DNA of 64,000 bases from an uncultured Agrococcus sp. (lineage in GTDB: Bacteria > Actinomycetota > Actinomycetes > Actinomycetales > Microbacteriaceae). Each line of letters begins with the position of its first letter. Position 1 is the first letter of the stretch. This document shows, one piece after another, positions 10,293-19,516 of the stretch. The position numbers and the translations under genes were made by a program. Location: NCBI RefSeq assembly GCF_945915485.1, contig NZ_CAMEFJ010000002.1, forward strand, positions 33,599 through 97,598. The letters run 5' to 3'. The notes under the pieces were generated by a model. The model saw nothing but the letters and a program-made list of their open reading frames with translations. It had not been told where the DNA came from and searched no databases.

Positions 10293-12086
10293 TCAGGTTG
10301 CTTCGAGGATCTGCTTTCGCAGTTCGCGACGCGACCGCTGCTTGTCCGGGTCCGGCACGGGAATCGCCGCGATGAGTCGCTGCGTGTACGCATCCTGCGG
10401 AGCACGCAGAATCGCATCACGGTTGCCGACCTCGACGATCTTGCCTCGCTGCATCACCGCGATGCGATCGGACATGAAGTCGACGACCGCCAGGTCATGC
10501 GTCACGAAGAGGCACGCGAAGCCGAGCTCGTGCTGGAGTTCCTTCAGCAAATCGAGCACGGTCGCCTGCACCGAGACATCGAGCGCCGAAGTCGGCTCGT
10601 CGGCGACGAGCAGCTTCGGGTTCATCGACAGCGCCCTCGCGATGCCGATACGTTGCTTCTGCCCGCCGGAGAGTTCGTGAGGGTACCGGTTCCGATAGTT
10701 CTTCGGCAGGCGCACACTGTCGAGCAGCTCTTCGACGCGTTTGTCGAGCGCCTTGCCCTTCAAAGCGCCGGAGAGCATCAGCGGCTCGCCGATCGATTCA
10801 CCGATCGGGAGGCGGGGATTCAGCGACGAGGACGGATCCTGGAAGACGATGCCGACATCCTGCATGAGGTCTTTCGTCAGCTTCCTCGATGGCTTCGTCA
10901 GGTCCCGGCCCGCCACTCTGATCTTGCCTTCCGCAATCGGATGGAGACCGATCGAAACACGCCCGATCGTCGACTTCCCGGAACCCGACTCGCCCACGAG
11001 CCCGAGCACCTCGCCGGGGTAGATCGATAGATCGACGCTGTCGACAGCCCTGAACGTGCCCAGCTTGCCCTTCTTGCCGTACTCGATCGAGACGTTCTCC
11101 AGCATGAGCACGGGCTCACCGATCTGGATCGCTCTCGTCTCGTCTCCCGGCTCCTGCTCTTCGACCTCGTGCGCGGCCTCGAGGTTCGCCCGCACACGCT
11201 CGGCGAGCTTCTCGTCCTCTGCGTCGGCGGCGAGCGCGAGCGTCGCCGTGAGATCGATCTCGTCGTGCTCGTCGTCGCCTTCACCAAGGCTCAGCACGGC
11301 ATCCAGGAGCTCCTTCGTGTAGGGGTGCTGGGGGCGCTGGAAGATGTCAGCGACCGCGCTCTGCTCGACGATCTCTCCCTTCTGCATGACGACGACCCAG
11401 TCTGCAAGGTCTGCGACAACGCCCATGTCGTGCGTAATGAGCAGCACCGCCGAACCCAGACGCTCCTTGAGATCGCGCATGAGATCGAGAATTTCCGCCT
11501 GCACCGTCACGTCGAGCGCTGTCGTCGGCTCATCGGCGATGAGCAGCTCCGGATCGAGCGCGAGTGCCATGGCGATCATGGCGCGCTGACGCTGCCCGCC
11601 CGAGAGCTGGTGCGGGTACGATTTGAAGCCCTTCACGGGGTCGGGCATCTCGACGAGTTTCAGCATCTCGAGCGCACGCTCTTTCGCCTGCGAAGGCAAC
11701 ATCGCGCGGTGGAGGCGAAGCGCTTCCATGATCTGGAAGCCGACCGTGAACACGGGGTTCATGGCGGTCATGGGCTCTTGGAAGATCGCGGAGACACGGT
11801 TACCGCGCACTTTGCGCATCGCCGTGTTCGTCATTCCCATGAGCTCGTCGCCGCCCAGCTGAATCGACCCGGAGAGGCGTGCCGTCTTCGGCAGCAGATC
11901 CAGGATCGCCATGGAGCTCACACTCTTCCCCGACCCCGACTCGCCGACCACCGCGACGATCTCTCCCCTGCCGATCTCGTATGAGATCTTCTTCGCCGCC
12001 GGTGTCCAAACTCCATCCACTGCGAAGTCGACGCTCAGGTCGGTGATTCGCAGTGCGGGGGCGTCAAGGTGTCGTTCCTCAGTCAT
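10293..12086 (-). CDS. dppDF: peptide ABC transporter ATPase, DppD-DppF fusion
   Basis: A 597-residue protein made of two complete ATPase domains, the fused form of DppD and DppF common in actinobacteria. Domain 1: Walker A GESGSGKS near residue 52, signature LSGGQRQRAMIA, Walker B LLIADEPTTALD. Domain 2: GESGSGKSTIGR near 365, LSGGQKQRIGIARAL, LLVADEPTSALD. Between them is an acidic linker of about 60 residues. It should power the DppB-DppC permease at 12805-15296. ATG start with GAGGAG 5 bp upstream. It is separated from the permease genes by a gene on the opposite strand, so it has its own promoter. Confidence 0.93.
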   Translation of the reverse strand: MTEERHLDAPALRITDLSVDFAVDGVWTPAAKKISYEIGRGEIVAVVGESGSGKSVSSMAILDLLPKTARLSGSIQLGGDELMGMTNTAMRKVRGNRVSAIFQEPMTAMNPVFTVGFQIMEALRLHRAMLPSQAKERALEMLKLVEMPDPVKGFKSYPHQLSGGQRQRAMIAMALALDPELLIADEPTTALDVTVQAEILDLMRDLKERLGSAVLLITHDMGVVADLADWVVVMQKGEIVEQSAVADIFQRPQHPYTKELLDAVLSLGEGDDEHDEIDLTATLALAADAEDEKLAERVRANLEAAHEVEEQEPGDETRAIQIGEPVLMLENVSIEYGKKGKLGTFRAVDSVDLSIYPGEVLGLVGESGSGKSTIGRVSIGLHPIAEGKIRVAGRDLTKPSRKLTKDLMQDVGIVFQDPSSSLNPRLPIGESIGEPLMLSGALKGKALDKRVEELLDSVRLPKNYRNRYPHELSGGQKQRIGIARALSMNPKLLVADEPTSALDVSVQATVLDLLKELQHELGFACLFVTHDLAVVDFMSDRIAVMQRGKIVEVGNRDAILRAPQDAYTQRLIAAIPVPDPDKQRSRRELRKQILEAT

Positions 12087-12169
12087 GCCCTCTCCTCATC
12101 TTGTCCAACGGGCCTCGTGGGCCCTGTTCGCTGCATAGCGGCGGCACGGCCGCGTGCGAGAATATCCGC

Positions 12170-12790
12170 ATGGCTCGTGGCTTTACTTCGAATACGTTCG
12201 TGTCCAGGACCAACCGCGGGTTGGCGCTGCTCAGCGCATTCTTCGTCGTGAGCTTCGGCGTCGCCATGGGCTTCTACGCCTACGGCCTGCAGGGCTACGC
12301 GATTGTCGCGGTAGGCATCGCGTGGCTGCTGCTCACCATCTACTTCTGTCTCTGGCGACCGAGTCTCGAGGTCTCCGACAATTCGGTGCGTATCGTGAAT
12401 CCGCTGCGCACCGTCGAGATCCCGTGGTCGAGTGTTACCCACGTCGACACGAAGTTCTCGCTGACGATCTTCACGCCCTTCGGTCGGTTTGCCGCGGCTT
12501 GCGCGCCGCAGCCGGGTCAGCTCGCCTCGCGACGCGCCGTGAAGCGCGCCGAGAAGGAGCCGAACTCGCACACGGCACTGGATTCGGGCGTCCGCATCGG
12601 TGACCTTCCCGGCACGGAGTCGGGAGACGCTGCTGCGCTGGTTCGTGACCGCTGGGAGACCTGGCGCGACCGCGTTCGCGACGCCGCTCCCGATGCCGAC
12701 GCTCACGAACCCGCCAAGCGACCGAACTACGCTGTCATCGCGACGATGGTGCTCATGCCCCTCGCGGTTGTTGTTCTGGCTCTTCAGTGA
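12170..12790 (+). CDS. membrane protein with PH-like domain
   Basis: 206 residues: two adjacent hydrophobic segments (near 25-45 and 47-65), then a PH-like segment containing LEVSDNSVRIVNPLRTVEIPW, then a charged C-terminal part and a final hydrophobic helix. This layout matches the small PH_6/YdbT-like membrane proteins of actinobacteria whose role is unknown. The ATG at 12170 is chosen because the hydrophobic region follows at once and GAGAAT sits 6 bp upstream (a weak leaderless -10). The gene runs against its neighbours and splits the peptide transporter locus. Confidence 0.7.
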   Translation: MARGFTSNTFVSRTNRGLALLSAFFVVSFGVAMGFYAYGLQGYAIVAVGIAWLLLTIYFCLWRPSLEVSDNSVRIVNPLRTVEIPWSSVTHVDTKFSLTIFTPFGRFAAACAPQPGQLASRRAVKRAEKEPNSHTALDSGVRIGDLPGTESGDAAALVRDRWETWRDRVRDAAPDADAHEPAKRPNYAVIATMVLMPLAVVVLALQ

Positions 12791-12804
12791 TCGCATAGGA
12801 GTCC

Positions 12805-13743
12805 CTACGACTGCTCGCGCGTGCGGCGACGGCTGAAGCGCTTCTGACGCGGATCGAACGCCTCTCGCAAACCGTCTCCGACGAAGTTGACGGCGAGCGC
12901 CGGGGTCACGATGAATAGCGCGGGCCACCAGTACAACCACGGCCGGTTCGCGAACGCGGTCTGGTTGTCGGAGATCAGCCGACCGAGCGACACTTCGGGA
13001 GGTCGGATACCGTATCCGAGGTAGCTGAGGCCAGTCTCGGTGAGGATCGCAGCTGCCATCAGCAGGCTCGAGGCGACGATCACGACGCCGACGGCGTTCG
13101 GCAGGATGTGCTTGAAGATGATGCGCGCATCGGATGCTCCAGCGACACGCGCCGCGTCCACGAACTCTCGCTCTCGCAGCGTGAGGAACTCACCGCGCAC
13201 GAGTCGCGCGATCGACATCCACAAGAACGCTCCGAGAAGCGTGCCGAGAATCCAGATTCCCATGTCGCCGCTGATGCGGCCGACGACGGCACCGATGACG
13301 AGCGCCGGGATCACAATGAAGACATCGGTGATGCGCATGAGCAGAGCATCGATCCAGCCACGGAAGTAGCCTGCAACGGCACCGACGACGGTTCCGATCA
13401 CGGTTCCGACTCCGCCGATCAGCAGCATCACGAGGTACGAATTCTGGATACCCCTCATAGTCATGGCGAAGTAGTCCTGGCCGATGGTGTCCTGGCCGAA
13501 CGGGTGCTCCAGTGTCGGAGCACCGTTCGGGGCTCCTTGAGGATACGGCGTGCGGTGATTGAGCTCCCAGATGCCCGAGATCGGGCCGAGCCCCACCATG
13601 ACGACCGAGAATACCCAGATGCCGATGAATACGACGAGTGATCCCATCGCGAGCGGATTCGTGACGAAGCGCTTGAGGATCAGCGTCCATTGGTTCTCGG
13701 ACTTGACTTGCTCTTCCACGGGAAGGTTGGTTGATTCAGCCAT
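12805..13743 (-). CDS. dppC: peptide ABC transporter permease DppC
   Basis: 312-residue inner-membrane permease of a peptide/nickel-type importer. The N-terminal OppC-type membrane segment (residues ~25-50), the periplasmic loop with HPFGQDTIGQDYFAM, and the EAA loop (REREFVDAARVAGASDARII) near residue 205 are all present. It overlaps dppB by one base pair at ATG/TAA junction coordinates (both meet at 13743), showing tight coupling. The C-terminus is a basic tail. Confidence 0.92.
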   Translation of the reverse strand: MAESTNLPVEEQVKSENQWTLILKRFVTNPLAMGSLVVFIGIWVFSVVMVGLGPISGIWELNHRTPYPQGAPNGAPTLEHPFGQDTIGQDYFAMTMRGIQNSYLVMLLIGGVGTVIGTVVGAVAGYFRGWIDALLMRITDVFIVIPALVIGAVVGRISGDMGIWILGTLLGAFLWMSIARLVRGEFLTLREREFVDAARVAGASDARIIFKHILPNAVGVVIVASSLLMAAAILTETGLSYLGYGIRPPEVSLGRLISDNQTAFANRPWLYWWPALFIVTPALAVNFVGDGLREAFDPRQKRFSRRRTREQS

Positions 13744-15296
13744 TACTTCACCCTCACTCTCGGATCGAGCACCGCGTACATCAAGTCGGCGATGAAGTTG
13801 AACGCGATTGCCAGAATCGCGATAACGAGGAAGTACCCCATGATCGGATTCAAGTCGAGCTTCTGCAGCCCGACGTCGAACATGCGCCCCATGCCGGCGA
13901 TCGCAAAGACTCGTTCGGTGATGAGCGCTCCTCCCAAGAGAGTGCCGACGTCTGCAGCAATGATCGTGGTGAGAGGAATGAGCATGTTGCGGAACGCGTG
14001 CCGCATCACGATCGTGTGCTCACTGAGACCTTTCGCACGCGCCGTACGGATGTAGTCCTGGTTGAAGACCTCGAGCAGGCCCGCCCGAGCGAAACGCGTG
14101 TAGAAGGCGAACGAGATCAGCGTCAGTGAAATGGTCGGGAGCAGGAAGTGCATCAGCTGATCAAGCCCGGTGCCCCATATGTCTGCCGTATACCCCGTCG
14201 TCGAGGCCTGCGCTGTGGCCATGGGGCGACCATTGATGCGTGGGTGATTGATGTACGCCGGCCACGCCTGCATGAAGCGGTCGAGGACGACGAATGAGGA
14301 GGCGAAGAAGCCAGTGAACGTCGCCGCACGAATGACTTGCCCCTTGTCCGGTCCGAAGAGGCTCACGATCCAGCCGATCAGCATGCTGCCCGCGATCGCG
14401 CCCACGGCAAGGATCATCAGTGTCCACATGGAGGAGACGTTGAAGAGGCCCTGCAGCGCGAAATAGCAGATGTACGCGACTGCGCCGGCGATACCGGCGG
14501 CGAGGAGTGCCCTGCGGTTCTTCAGGTTCGCTGTCAGCGCAGTCATTCCGACGACGGTGAGCCCGATCAACAGGAACAGCAGCACGGGCCCGAGGTGAGG
14601 AACGCGGAAGAAGTCCGTGACGTTGATGTAGATGAGTGCGCCGGCCGTGGCAACACCCGCCGAAACGAACGTGATGATGCGTTTTCTCGCGTCCCCGCCT
14701 AACAGCATGGCCCACACGATGGCGGATAACAGCGTTATGGCTATGACCCAGAATAATCCGATTTGGGGTGGATCACCTCGAGCGATGAAGTTGTTGAACC
14801 CGATCGCTCCGAATTCCTTCAGCAGCACCGCGATCAGGAACGACGGCAACGAGTAGAGGAAGAACGACAAGAACGTTATGGATATATCGAAAGCGGAATT
14901 CTGCCGCAGCGCCGTGATCATGCCCACGGCGACACCGAGGATGATCGCGAGCACGGTCGCTACCGTCACGAGCCGGACGGTCGAAGCCATAGCCGGCGGC
15001 AGCAGCTGCGCTACTGAGAAGCCCTCCACGCTGTTGCCGAGCGTGCACTCGAAGGCGAAAGGTACGAGACATCCGCCGACGCCGCCGAGCCAGTGGAACC
15101 AGCGCAGCACGGGCGGGATATCGAGGTTGAGAAGGTCGATTCTTCGCTGAATCAACTCTTCCTTATTGATGGCGTTTGATGCGCGCAGCTCTTCTAGGGG
15201 ATCACCCGAAACAGCTGTCAGCGTATACATCAGGAAGGACGCAGCAACGATGGTCAGGATGGAGACCAGGATGCGTCTTGTTATGTATGCGAACAC
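13743..15296 (-). CDS. dppB: peptide ABC transporter permease DppB with a large extra membrane region
   Basis: N-terminal MFAYITRRILVSILTI and the C-terminal EAA loop (YIRTARAKGLSEHTIVMRHA) identify a DppB/OppB permease. At 517 residues it is about 180-200 longer than the usual 310-340: between roughly residues 165 and 370 there are four or five added hydrophobic segments, including a stretch around ALIYINVTDFFRVPHLGP. The added part interrupts the usual transmembrane domain, not an end. Similar long DppB proteins are known to me from related actinobacteria, so it is more likely a lineage trait than an error. A terminator separates it from the upstream binding-protein gene. Confidence 0.88.
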   Translation of the reverse strand: MFAYITRRILVSILTIVAASFLMYTLTAVSGDPLEELRASNAINKEELIQRRIDLLNLDIPPVLRWFHWLGGVGGCLVPFAFECTLGNSVEGFSVAQLLPPAMASTVRLVTVATVLAIILGVAVGMITALRQNSAFDISITFLSFFLYSLPSFLIAVLLKEFGAIGFNNFIARGDPPQIGLFWVIAITLLSAIVWAMLLGGDARKRIITFVSAGVATAGALIYINVTDFFRVPHLGPVLLFLLIGLTVVGMTALTANLKNRRALLAAGIAGAVAYICYFALQGLFNVSSMWTLMILAVGAIAGSMLIGWIVSLFGPDKGQVIRAATFTGFFASSFVVLDRFMQAWPAYINHPRINGRPMATAQASTTGYTADIWGTGLDQLMHFLLPTISLTLISFAFYTRFARAGLLEVFNQDYIRTARAKGLSEHTIVMRHAFRNMLIPLTTIIAADVGTLLGGALITERVFAIAGMGRMFDVGLQKLDLNPIMGYFLVIAILAIAFNFIADLMYAVLDPRVRVK

Positions 15297-15354
15297 GTCG
15301 TTGTACTCCGGTCGTCAGGGGAAACTACACCATGATTACGCAAAAGAGTTGAGA

Positions 15355-15401
15355 GTGCAAAAAAGCACCGGCCATGCCGCAAGCGCGGTCATGGCCGGTG
15401 C
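15355..15401 (-). terminator. rho-independent terminator between the binding protein and permease genes
   Basis: On the minus strand a perfect 12-bp stem (GCACCGGCCATG with CATGGCCGGTGC, 15365-15401) is followed at once by six T residues. It lies between the stop of the binding protein (15462) and the start of dppB (15296). It would stop most transcripts after the binding protein, giving an excess of that protein over the permease, and could stabilise the upstream mRNA. Confidence 0.88.
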
Positions 15402-15461
15402 CTATTTGGTCAACCCTTAAGGTGTGATTTCAACGATCTGGATGGGTTCTGCTCTGTCGAG

Positions 15462-17249
15462 TTAGAGCGACCATTCCAGAATGTTGTGGATTACACCGGT
15501 CTGGTTCGGGTTGTAGAGGATGCCGTCAACGGTTCCGTTGTGGGCAACCAGACCCGGCGACTGGAAGAGCGGTACACCGTAGCCGTCTTCACGGGTGATC
15601 GTGTCGATCTCCGTCATGATCTCGAGCATGCGCTCCGGGTCTTCGATCAGCGTCTGCGACTCGTCCACGAGGGCGTCGATGTCGGAGTTGCTGTAGTTGT
15701 TGTAGTTTCCGCCGCCGCCGGTCTGCCAGATCTGCGGCAGGCTGGCGAAGCCGACACCGGGCGAGATCCAACCGAAGATCGCTGCGTCGTAGTCCTCGGA
15801 GCCGAGACGCGGCGACCACTCGGGGTCACCCTCGTCGACGATCACGAAGCCAGCCTCTTCAGCGCTCTGCTGGATGAGGCGGAACGCGTTGACACGGTTC
15901 GGGTTGTCCGCTGCGTACAGAATTCGGACTTCAGGGGTCTCGCCGTTCAGGAGTTCCTGAGCCGCCTCAATGTCGGGCTCATCGAACATCTCGTAGCCGT
16001 TCTCCGAAGTCGCTGCGACGTAGTCGTCACCGTTCGAGGGGACGTACATCTGTGAGTTCAGAATCTGCGCCTCGGGGTTCGTCGGCGTCACGATCGAGTC
16101 CAGGATCGCCTGGCGCGGGATCGTGTGCAGGAAGGCCTGGCGGATGCGCTCGTCCTCGAAGACGCCGCGGAAGCTCAGGTCGACGTGGTCGTACGAGAGC
16201 TGGTCACCCGTGATGATCTCGGCGCCGTTCGACTCGAGCGTCTGCACCGTGTTGGCGTCGGCCTGCGGTTCGATGATGTCGACCTCACCGTTCGCCAGCT
16301 GCTGGATCTGCGTGGAAGCGTCACCGATGAAGCTGATGATGAGCGTGTCGACACCGGGGGCATCGCCCTGCCAGTTCGGGTTCGCGCTGAACTCGATGTA
16401 GCCACCGTCGTTCGCCTGGAAGTCGCTCACAACGTACGGGCCGGCGGCCACGAGAAGTCCCTCGTCGCTCGGCATCTCCGTGATGGCATAGCCGTTGTTG
16501 AAGAACGAGCCGATCGCTTCGAGCGTCTCGTCCTCGTTGTAGCCGGGCTCAGCGTCCGTGAAGAAGTCCGTGAGCTCTTCAGCCGTCATGTCAACCTGGT
16601 CGGCGAACACGTGCGCCGGCTTGCCGAGCATGTTCACGAGCTCCCAGTCAACGTAGGGCTCGTCATATGTGATCGTCAGGGAGCGAGCCTCGCGGTCGAT
16701 CTCCGGGAAGTCGGTGGTGTCCAGACCAGCCGTGGAGCCGGCGAGTGAGAAGTACGATGCGGGCTCCCCATCTGCGTCTTCACCAGCGAACCAGCCCGAG
16801 TTGATGACCCACGTCAGCAGCATGTCGTCGACGGACATCTCTGTTCCGTCGGACCAGACAGCGTTCTCGTTGAGCGTGTACTCGACCGTCAGCGGGTCCT
16901 CCGAGACCAGCTCGAACGAGCCATTCGTCTCGTCGCGGTTGCTCTCGATCTCGGCGTCAGCGTTGGCGCGAGTGTTCAAGAACGTACCCGGGCCGCTGCT
17001 GCCCCAACCGTTACCGGTGATGTAGTCGATCATCCCGTTGGTGTTCAGGTTGTGATCGGATGTGGCGCCGTTCAGCGAGTTCGCAGCGTTCGTGGTTGCG
17101 ATCGTGACAGTGCCGGACGTGGTGTCGTCGCCGTTGTCGTCGCCGTCACCGCCGCCATTGGTGGTGCAGCCTGCGAGAACGAGCGCAGCCGCCGCCGAAG
17201 CGGCGATCGTTGCGCTGAACTTACGGCTGCTCTTGAAGCGGGTGCTCAA
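15462..17249 (-). CDS. peptide-binding lipoprotein, solute-binding family 5
   Basis: 595-residue extracellular substrate-binding protein of the DppA/OppA family. The signal peptide ends in the lipobox LVLAGC near residue 28, so the protein is lipid-anchored; an acidic Gly/Asp linker follows before the binding domain. The start is TTG at 17249, preceded by AAGGAGG with a 6-bp gap, which fixes the choice. It would deliver peptides to DppB-DppC. The downstream terminator separates it from the permease genes, and a second, different binding lipoprotein lies directly upstream. Confidence 0.92.
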   Translation of the reverse strand: MSTRFKSSRKFSATIAASAAAALVLAGCTTNGGGDGDDNGDDTTSGTVTIATTNAANSLNGATSDHNLNTNGMIDYITGNGWGSSGPGTFLNTRANADAEIESNRDETNGSFELVSEDPLTVEYTLNENAVWSDGTEMSVDDMLLTWVINSGWFAGEDADGEPASYFSLAGSTAGLDTTDFPEIDREARSLTITYDEPYVDWELVNMLGKPAHVFADQVDMTAEELTDFFTDAEPGYNEDETLEAIGSFFNNGYAITEMPSDEGLLVAAGPYVVSDFQANDGGYIEFSANPNWQGDAPGVDTLIISFIGDASTQIQQLANGEVDIIEPQADANTVQTLESNGAEIITGDQLSYDHVDLSFRGVFEDERIRQAFLHTIPRQAILDSIVTPTNPEAQILNSQMYVPSNGDDYVAATSENGYEMFDEPDIEAAQELLNGETPEVRILYAADNPNRVNAFRLIQQSAEEAGFVIVDEGDPEWSPRLGSEDYDAAIFGWISPGVGFASLPQIWQTGGGGNYNNYSNSDIDALVDESQTLIEDPERMLEIMTEIDTITREDGYGVPLFQSPGLVAHNGTVDGILYNPNQTGVIHNILEWSL

Positions 17250-17398
17250 GGCTTGCCTCCTTGGATTCGTACGAGCACGTGGTTGTGCTCGATCAGTTAC
17301 CCTCCAACTGTAGATCCGAGAAAGCCCGGTTTGGGTCCGAAATCCGGAAACGTTACGAAGCGGTGATCTTCTGTGTTATCCGGGCATCGCTTGCGGTA

Positions 17399-19216
17399 TT
17401 ACCGCCCAATTTCCCAGCCATAAGCATCTTGCCCGATGTACGGAGCCGAATCGGTCATCCCGGCCCCCACAATGGCATCGGTGTGCAGGGCGATCGCGGG
17501 CACCTGGTAGAGCGGCATCCCCACGACGTCGGCGACGAGGTGCTGTTCGAGCTCGATCAGGACGTCAAGGCGGTTGTAGACATCCGCCTCCTGCATCGCG
17601 GTCGCGACGAGCCTGTCAACCTCCGGAGAGCTGTAGCCCGAATAGTTGCGTTCGCCGTCCGTGACGAATCGCGACGCGAGGTCTTCGAAGCTCCGCCCGC
17701 TCGTGGAATCCGTCGTCAGCGCGACATCCCAACTGTCGGGTTCCTCGAGCGCCTGCTGCCAGTCGTCCGTACTGCAGTCCTCGAGCGTCCACCCGCGTTC
17801 CGCCGCGGCCGACTGCATAACCTCGAACTGCATAGCCTGCAGCTCGGCACGCGGATCGAACAGCACGCACACGTCACGGTCGGTAATGGCCGCTCGATCG
17901 AGGAGATCCTCCGAGTCGTCCTCATCGAGCCCCGTCAACTGCGAGAAGCCCGACGTCTCGGCCGCGCCGGATGATTCCTCGTGGCTTGGATGGAACGTCC
18001 AGGTCATACGGCTCGTAACGCCCTCGATCGAGTCGACCGCGACGGCATTGACATCCGTGATGCTGATGGCGGAGAGGAAGGCCTGCCGGACGCCGCTGTT
18101 GGCGAACAGCATGTCGTTCTTACCGCCTGCGATGTTGAAGTCGATGCGCACGAATGACTCGGAACTCCCGCTCAGGGCACGGTACCCGCGCCGATCCATG
18201 TCGGCGATGGACTGCCAGTTCTGCACTGTGCTCTCGGGAATCGCCAGGTCGATCTGCCCGGAGCTGATGGCATTCATCATCTCGCCCGTGCTCTCGAACG
18301 GCACGATCTGCACGGTCTCGGCGACCGCCCCGTTGCCCATCCTGTACTCCTTGTTGGGCTTGAGGGTCACCGCGCCAGAGGGATCGACGCTCTCCAGCAT
18401 GTATGGGCCGTTGCTGACCAGTGCACCCTCTGCCGGCTCGCCGCTGAGGGAGAACAGGTCCCTGTATGAATCGGCAAGTGCCGCAATGCGGACCTCGTCC
18501 CCCGTCGTGAACGCCTCCTTCACGGCGTGCTTCGCGACCATCGGATCCCGGATATCGAACGCGTGCTGCGCTACGACGTGCGCCGGCAGCAGCTGACGGA
18601 TGCCGAGTTCCCACTCCAGCACCGGCTCCGAGTACTCGACGTCCATCGTGCGGTTGTCGCCGGCGAGCCGCGCAGGCTCCGTTCCGTATTGCATGGGCGA
18701 CCATGCGGAATCGAACCATGCGGCACCGGAAGGAACATCGAGCCTCCCGTCTCCCGCGACGTGCTCCTCCCTCTCGAACCCCTCGGGCGCGAAATGCTCC
18801 GATGCCGCTGCCCAGGCCAAGATGAGGTCGGCATCATCGGCCGGCACGGCATCGCTCCAGGCCATGCCCTCTTCGAGCGAGTACCGCACGGTGAGGGGCG
18901 CAGTCTCTACGACGTCAACGGAGATGAACTCGGTGTTGAAGGTAACCGTCGGCACGGTGCGCAGCGCGATCGGCGTGTACATCAAGTTGCTCACGAGCTG
19001 CTCTGCGCTCGCAGCGGGCAGGAGAGGATTCCCGAGCGAGGCATCCTGCGCGTTCACGGTCGTTGCCGTGTCGAGCACGCCGATTCGGAGATTCGTGCCT
19101 TCGGCCACACGATTCATACCGATGCCCTGCGAGCAAGCTGAAAGCAACAGCGCGCCTACCGCCGCGAGCGCCACGATGGCAGACGACCGTCGCTTCACCC
19201 GTTGTCTGTTTCGCAC
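17399..19216 (-). CDS. second peptide-binding lipoprotein, solute-binding family 5
   Basis: 605 residues from the GTG at 19216, which has GGGGAGG 5 bp upstream; earlier in-frame starts run into a low-complexity, repeat-bearing gap and are unlikely. Signal peptide VALAAVGALLLSAC gives a lipobox near residue 22. The body is a family 5 solute-binding protein (blocks around GMAWSDAVPADDADLILAWA and the C-terminal LVATAMQEADVYNRL). It is clearly diverged from the neighbour at 15462-17249, so the importer may use two receptors with different peptide preference. A 149-bp gap separates the two. Confidence 0.88.
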   Translation of the reverse strand: MRNRQRVKRRSSAIVALAAVGALLLSACSQGIGMNRVAEGTNLRIGVLDTATTVNAQDASLGNPLLPAASAEQLVSNLMYTPIALRTVPTVTFNTEFISVDVVETAPLTVRYSLEEGMAWSDAVPADDADLILAWAAASEHFAPEGFEREEHVAGDGRLDVPSGAAWFDSAWSPMQYGTEPARLAGDNRTMDVEYSEPVLEWELGIRQLLPAHVVAQHAFDIRDPMVAKHAVKEAFTTGDEVRIAALADSYRDLFSLSGEPAEGALVSNGPYMLESVDPSGAVTLKPNKEYRMGNGAVAETVQIVPFESTGEMMNAISSGQIDLAIPESTVQNWQSIADMDRRGYRALSGSSESFVRIDFNIAGGKNDMLFANSGVRQAFLSAISITDVNAVAVDSIEGVTSRMTWTFHPSHEESSGAAETSGFSQLTGLDEDDSEDLLDRAAITDRDVCVLFDPRAELQAMQFEVMQSAAAERGWTLEDCSTDDWQQALEEPDSWDVALTTDSTSGRSFEDLASRFVTDGERNYSGYSSPEVDRLVATAMQEADVYNRLDVLIELEQHLVADVVGMPLYQVPAIALHTDAIVGAGMTDSAPYIGQDAYGWEIGR

Positions 19217-19233
19217 GTAGACCTCCCCAGCGC

Positions 19234-19239
19234 ATGGTA
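19234..19239 (-). promoter_or_regulatory. extended -10 box TGCTACCAT of the second binding-protein gene
   Basis: On the minus strand TGC-TACCAT lies about 17 bp before the GTG start, with the Shine-Dalgarno GGGGAGG in between. The rest of the 300-bp gap to 19516 holds a C-rich run at 19298-19341 (G-rich on the minus strand) and the palindromic repeat at 19350-19423; no gene is seen. Confidence 0.4.
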
Positions 19240-19349
19240 GCAATCTCAGGCGCCGATCTCGTGCCCTGCAGCAGCCTCCCCTCTGCATCGCCTCGTGCCC
19301 TTCCCCCTCTCTGCCACCCCCATCCGCACGCCCTCTCCCCCGCTTCCAT

Positions 19350-19423
19350 GTCAACTTCTCGGTCGCCTGACGATGGGAAGGCGTTCTCACGGCGTGTCGC
19401 CGCCCAGCGACCGAGAAGTTGAC
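19350..19423. repeat. palindromic intergenic repeat, copy 2 of 5
   Basis: A 74-bp element with perfect 17-bp terminal inverted repeats (GTCAACTTCTCGGTCGC and its complement) and the core GGCGTGTCGCC. It lies in the divergent gap between the second binding-protein gene and the DUF393 gene, upstream of both. Confidence 0.88.
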
Positions 19424-19516
19424 GGCGCGTGGAGCGGGGAGTGAAGAACGCTTCTGTACGCATCGTTGACGAAGCGGGCCGACGAGATTGCTGATCTCAG
19501 CTCTTAGACTGTCGCT

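Noticed and set aside
15329..15341. ACCATGATTACGC, identical to a stretch at the start of the cloning-vector lacZ alpha gene
   Set aside because: Only 13 bases match and the flanks are unrelated; there is no polylinker or further vector sequence. Chance similarity in a natural intergenic stretch.
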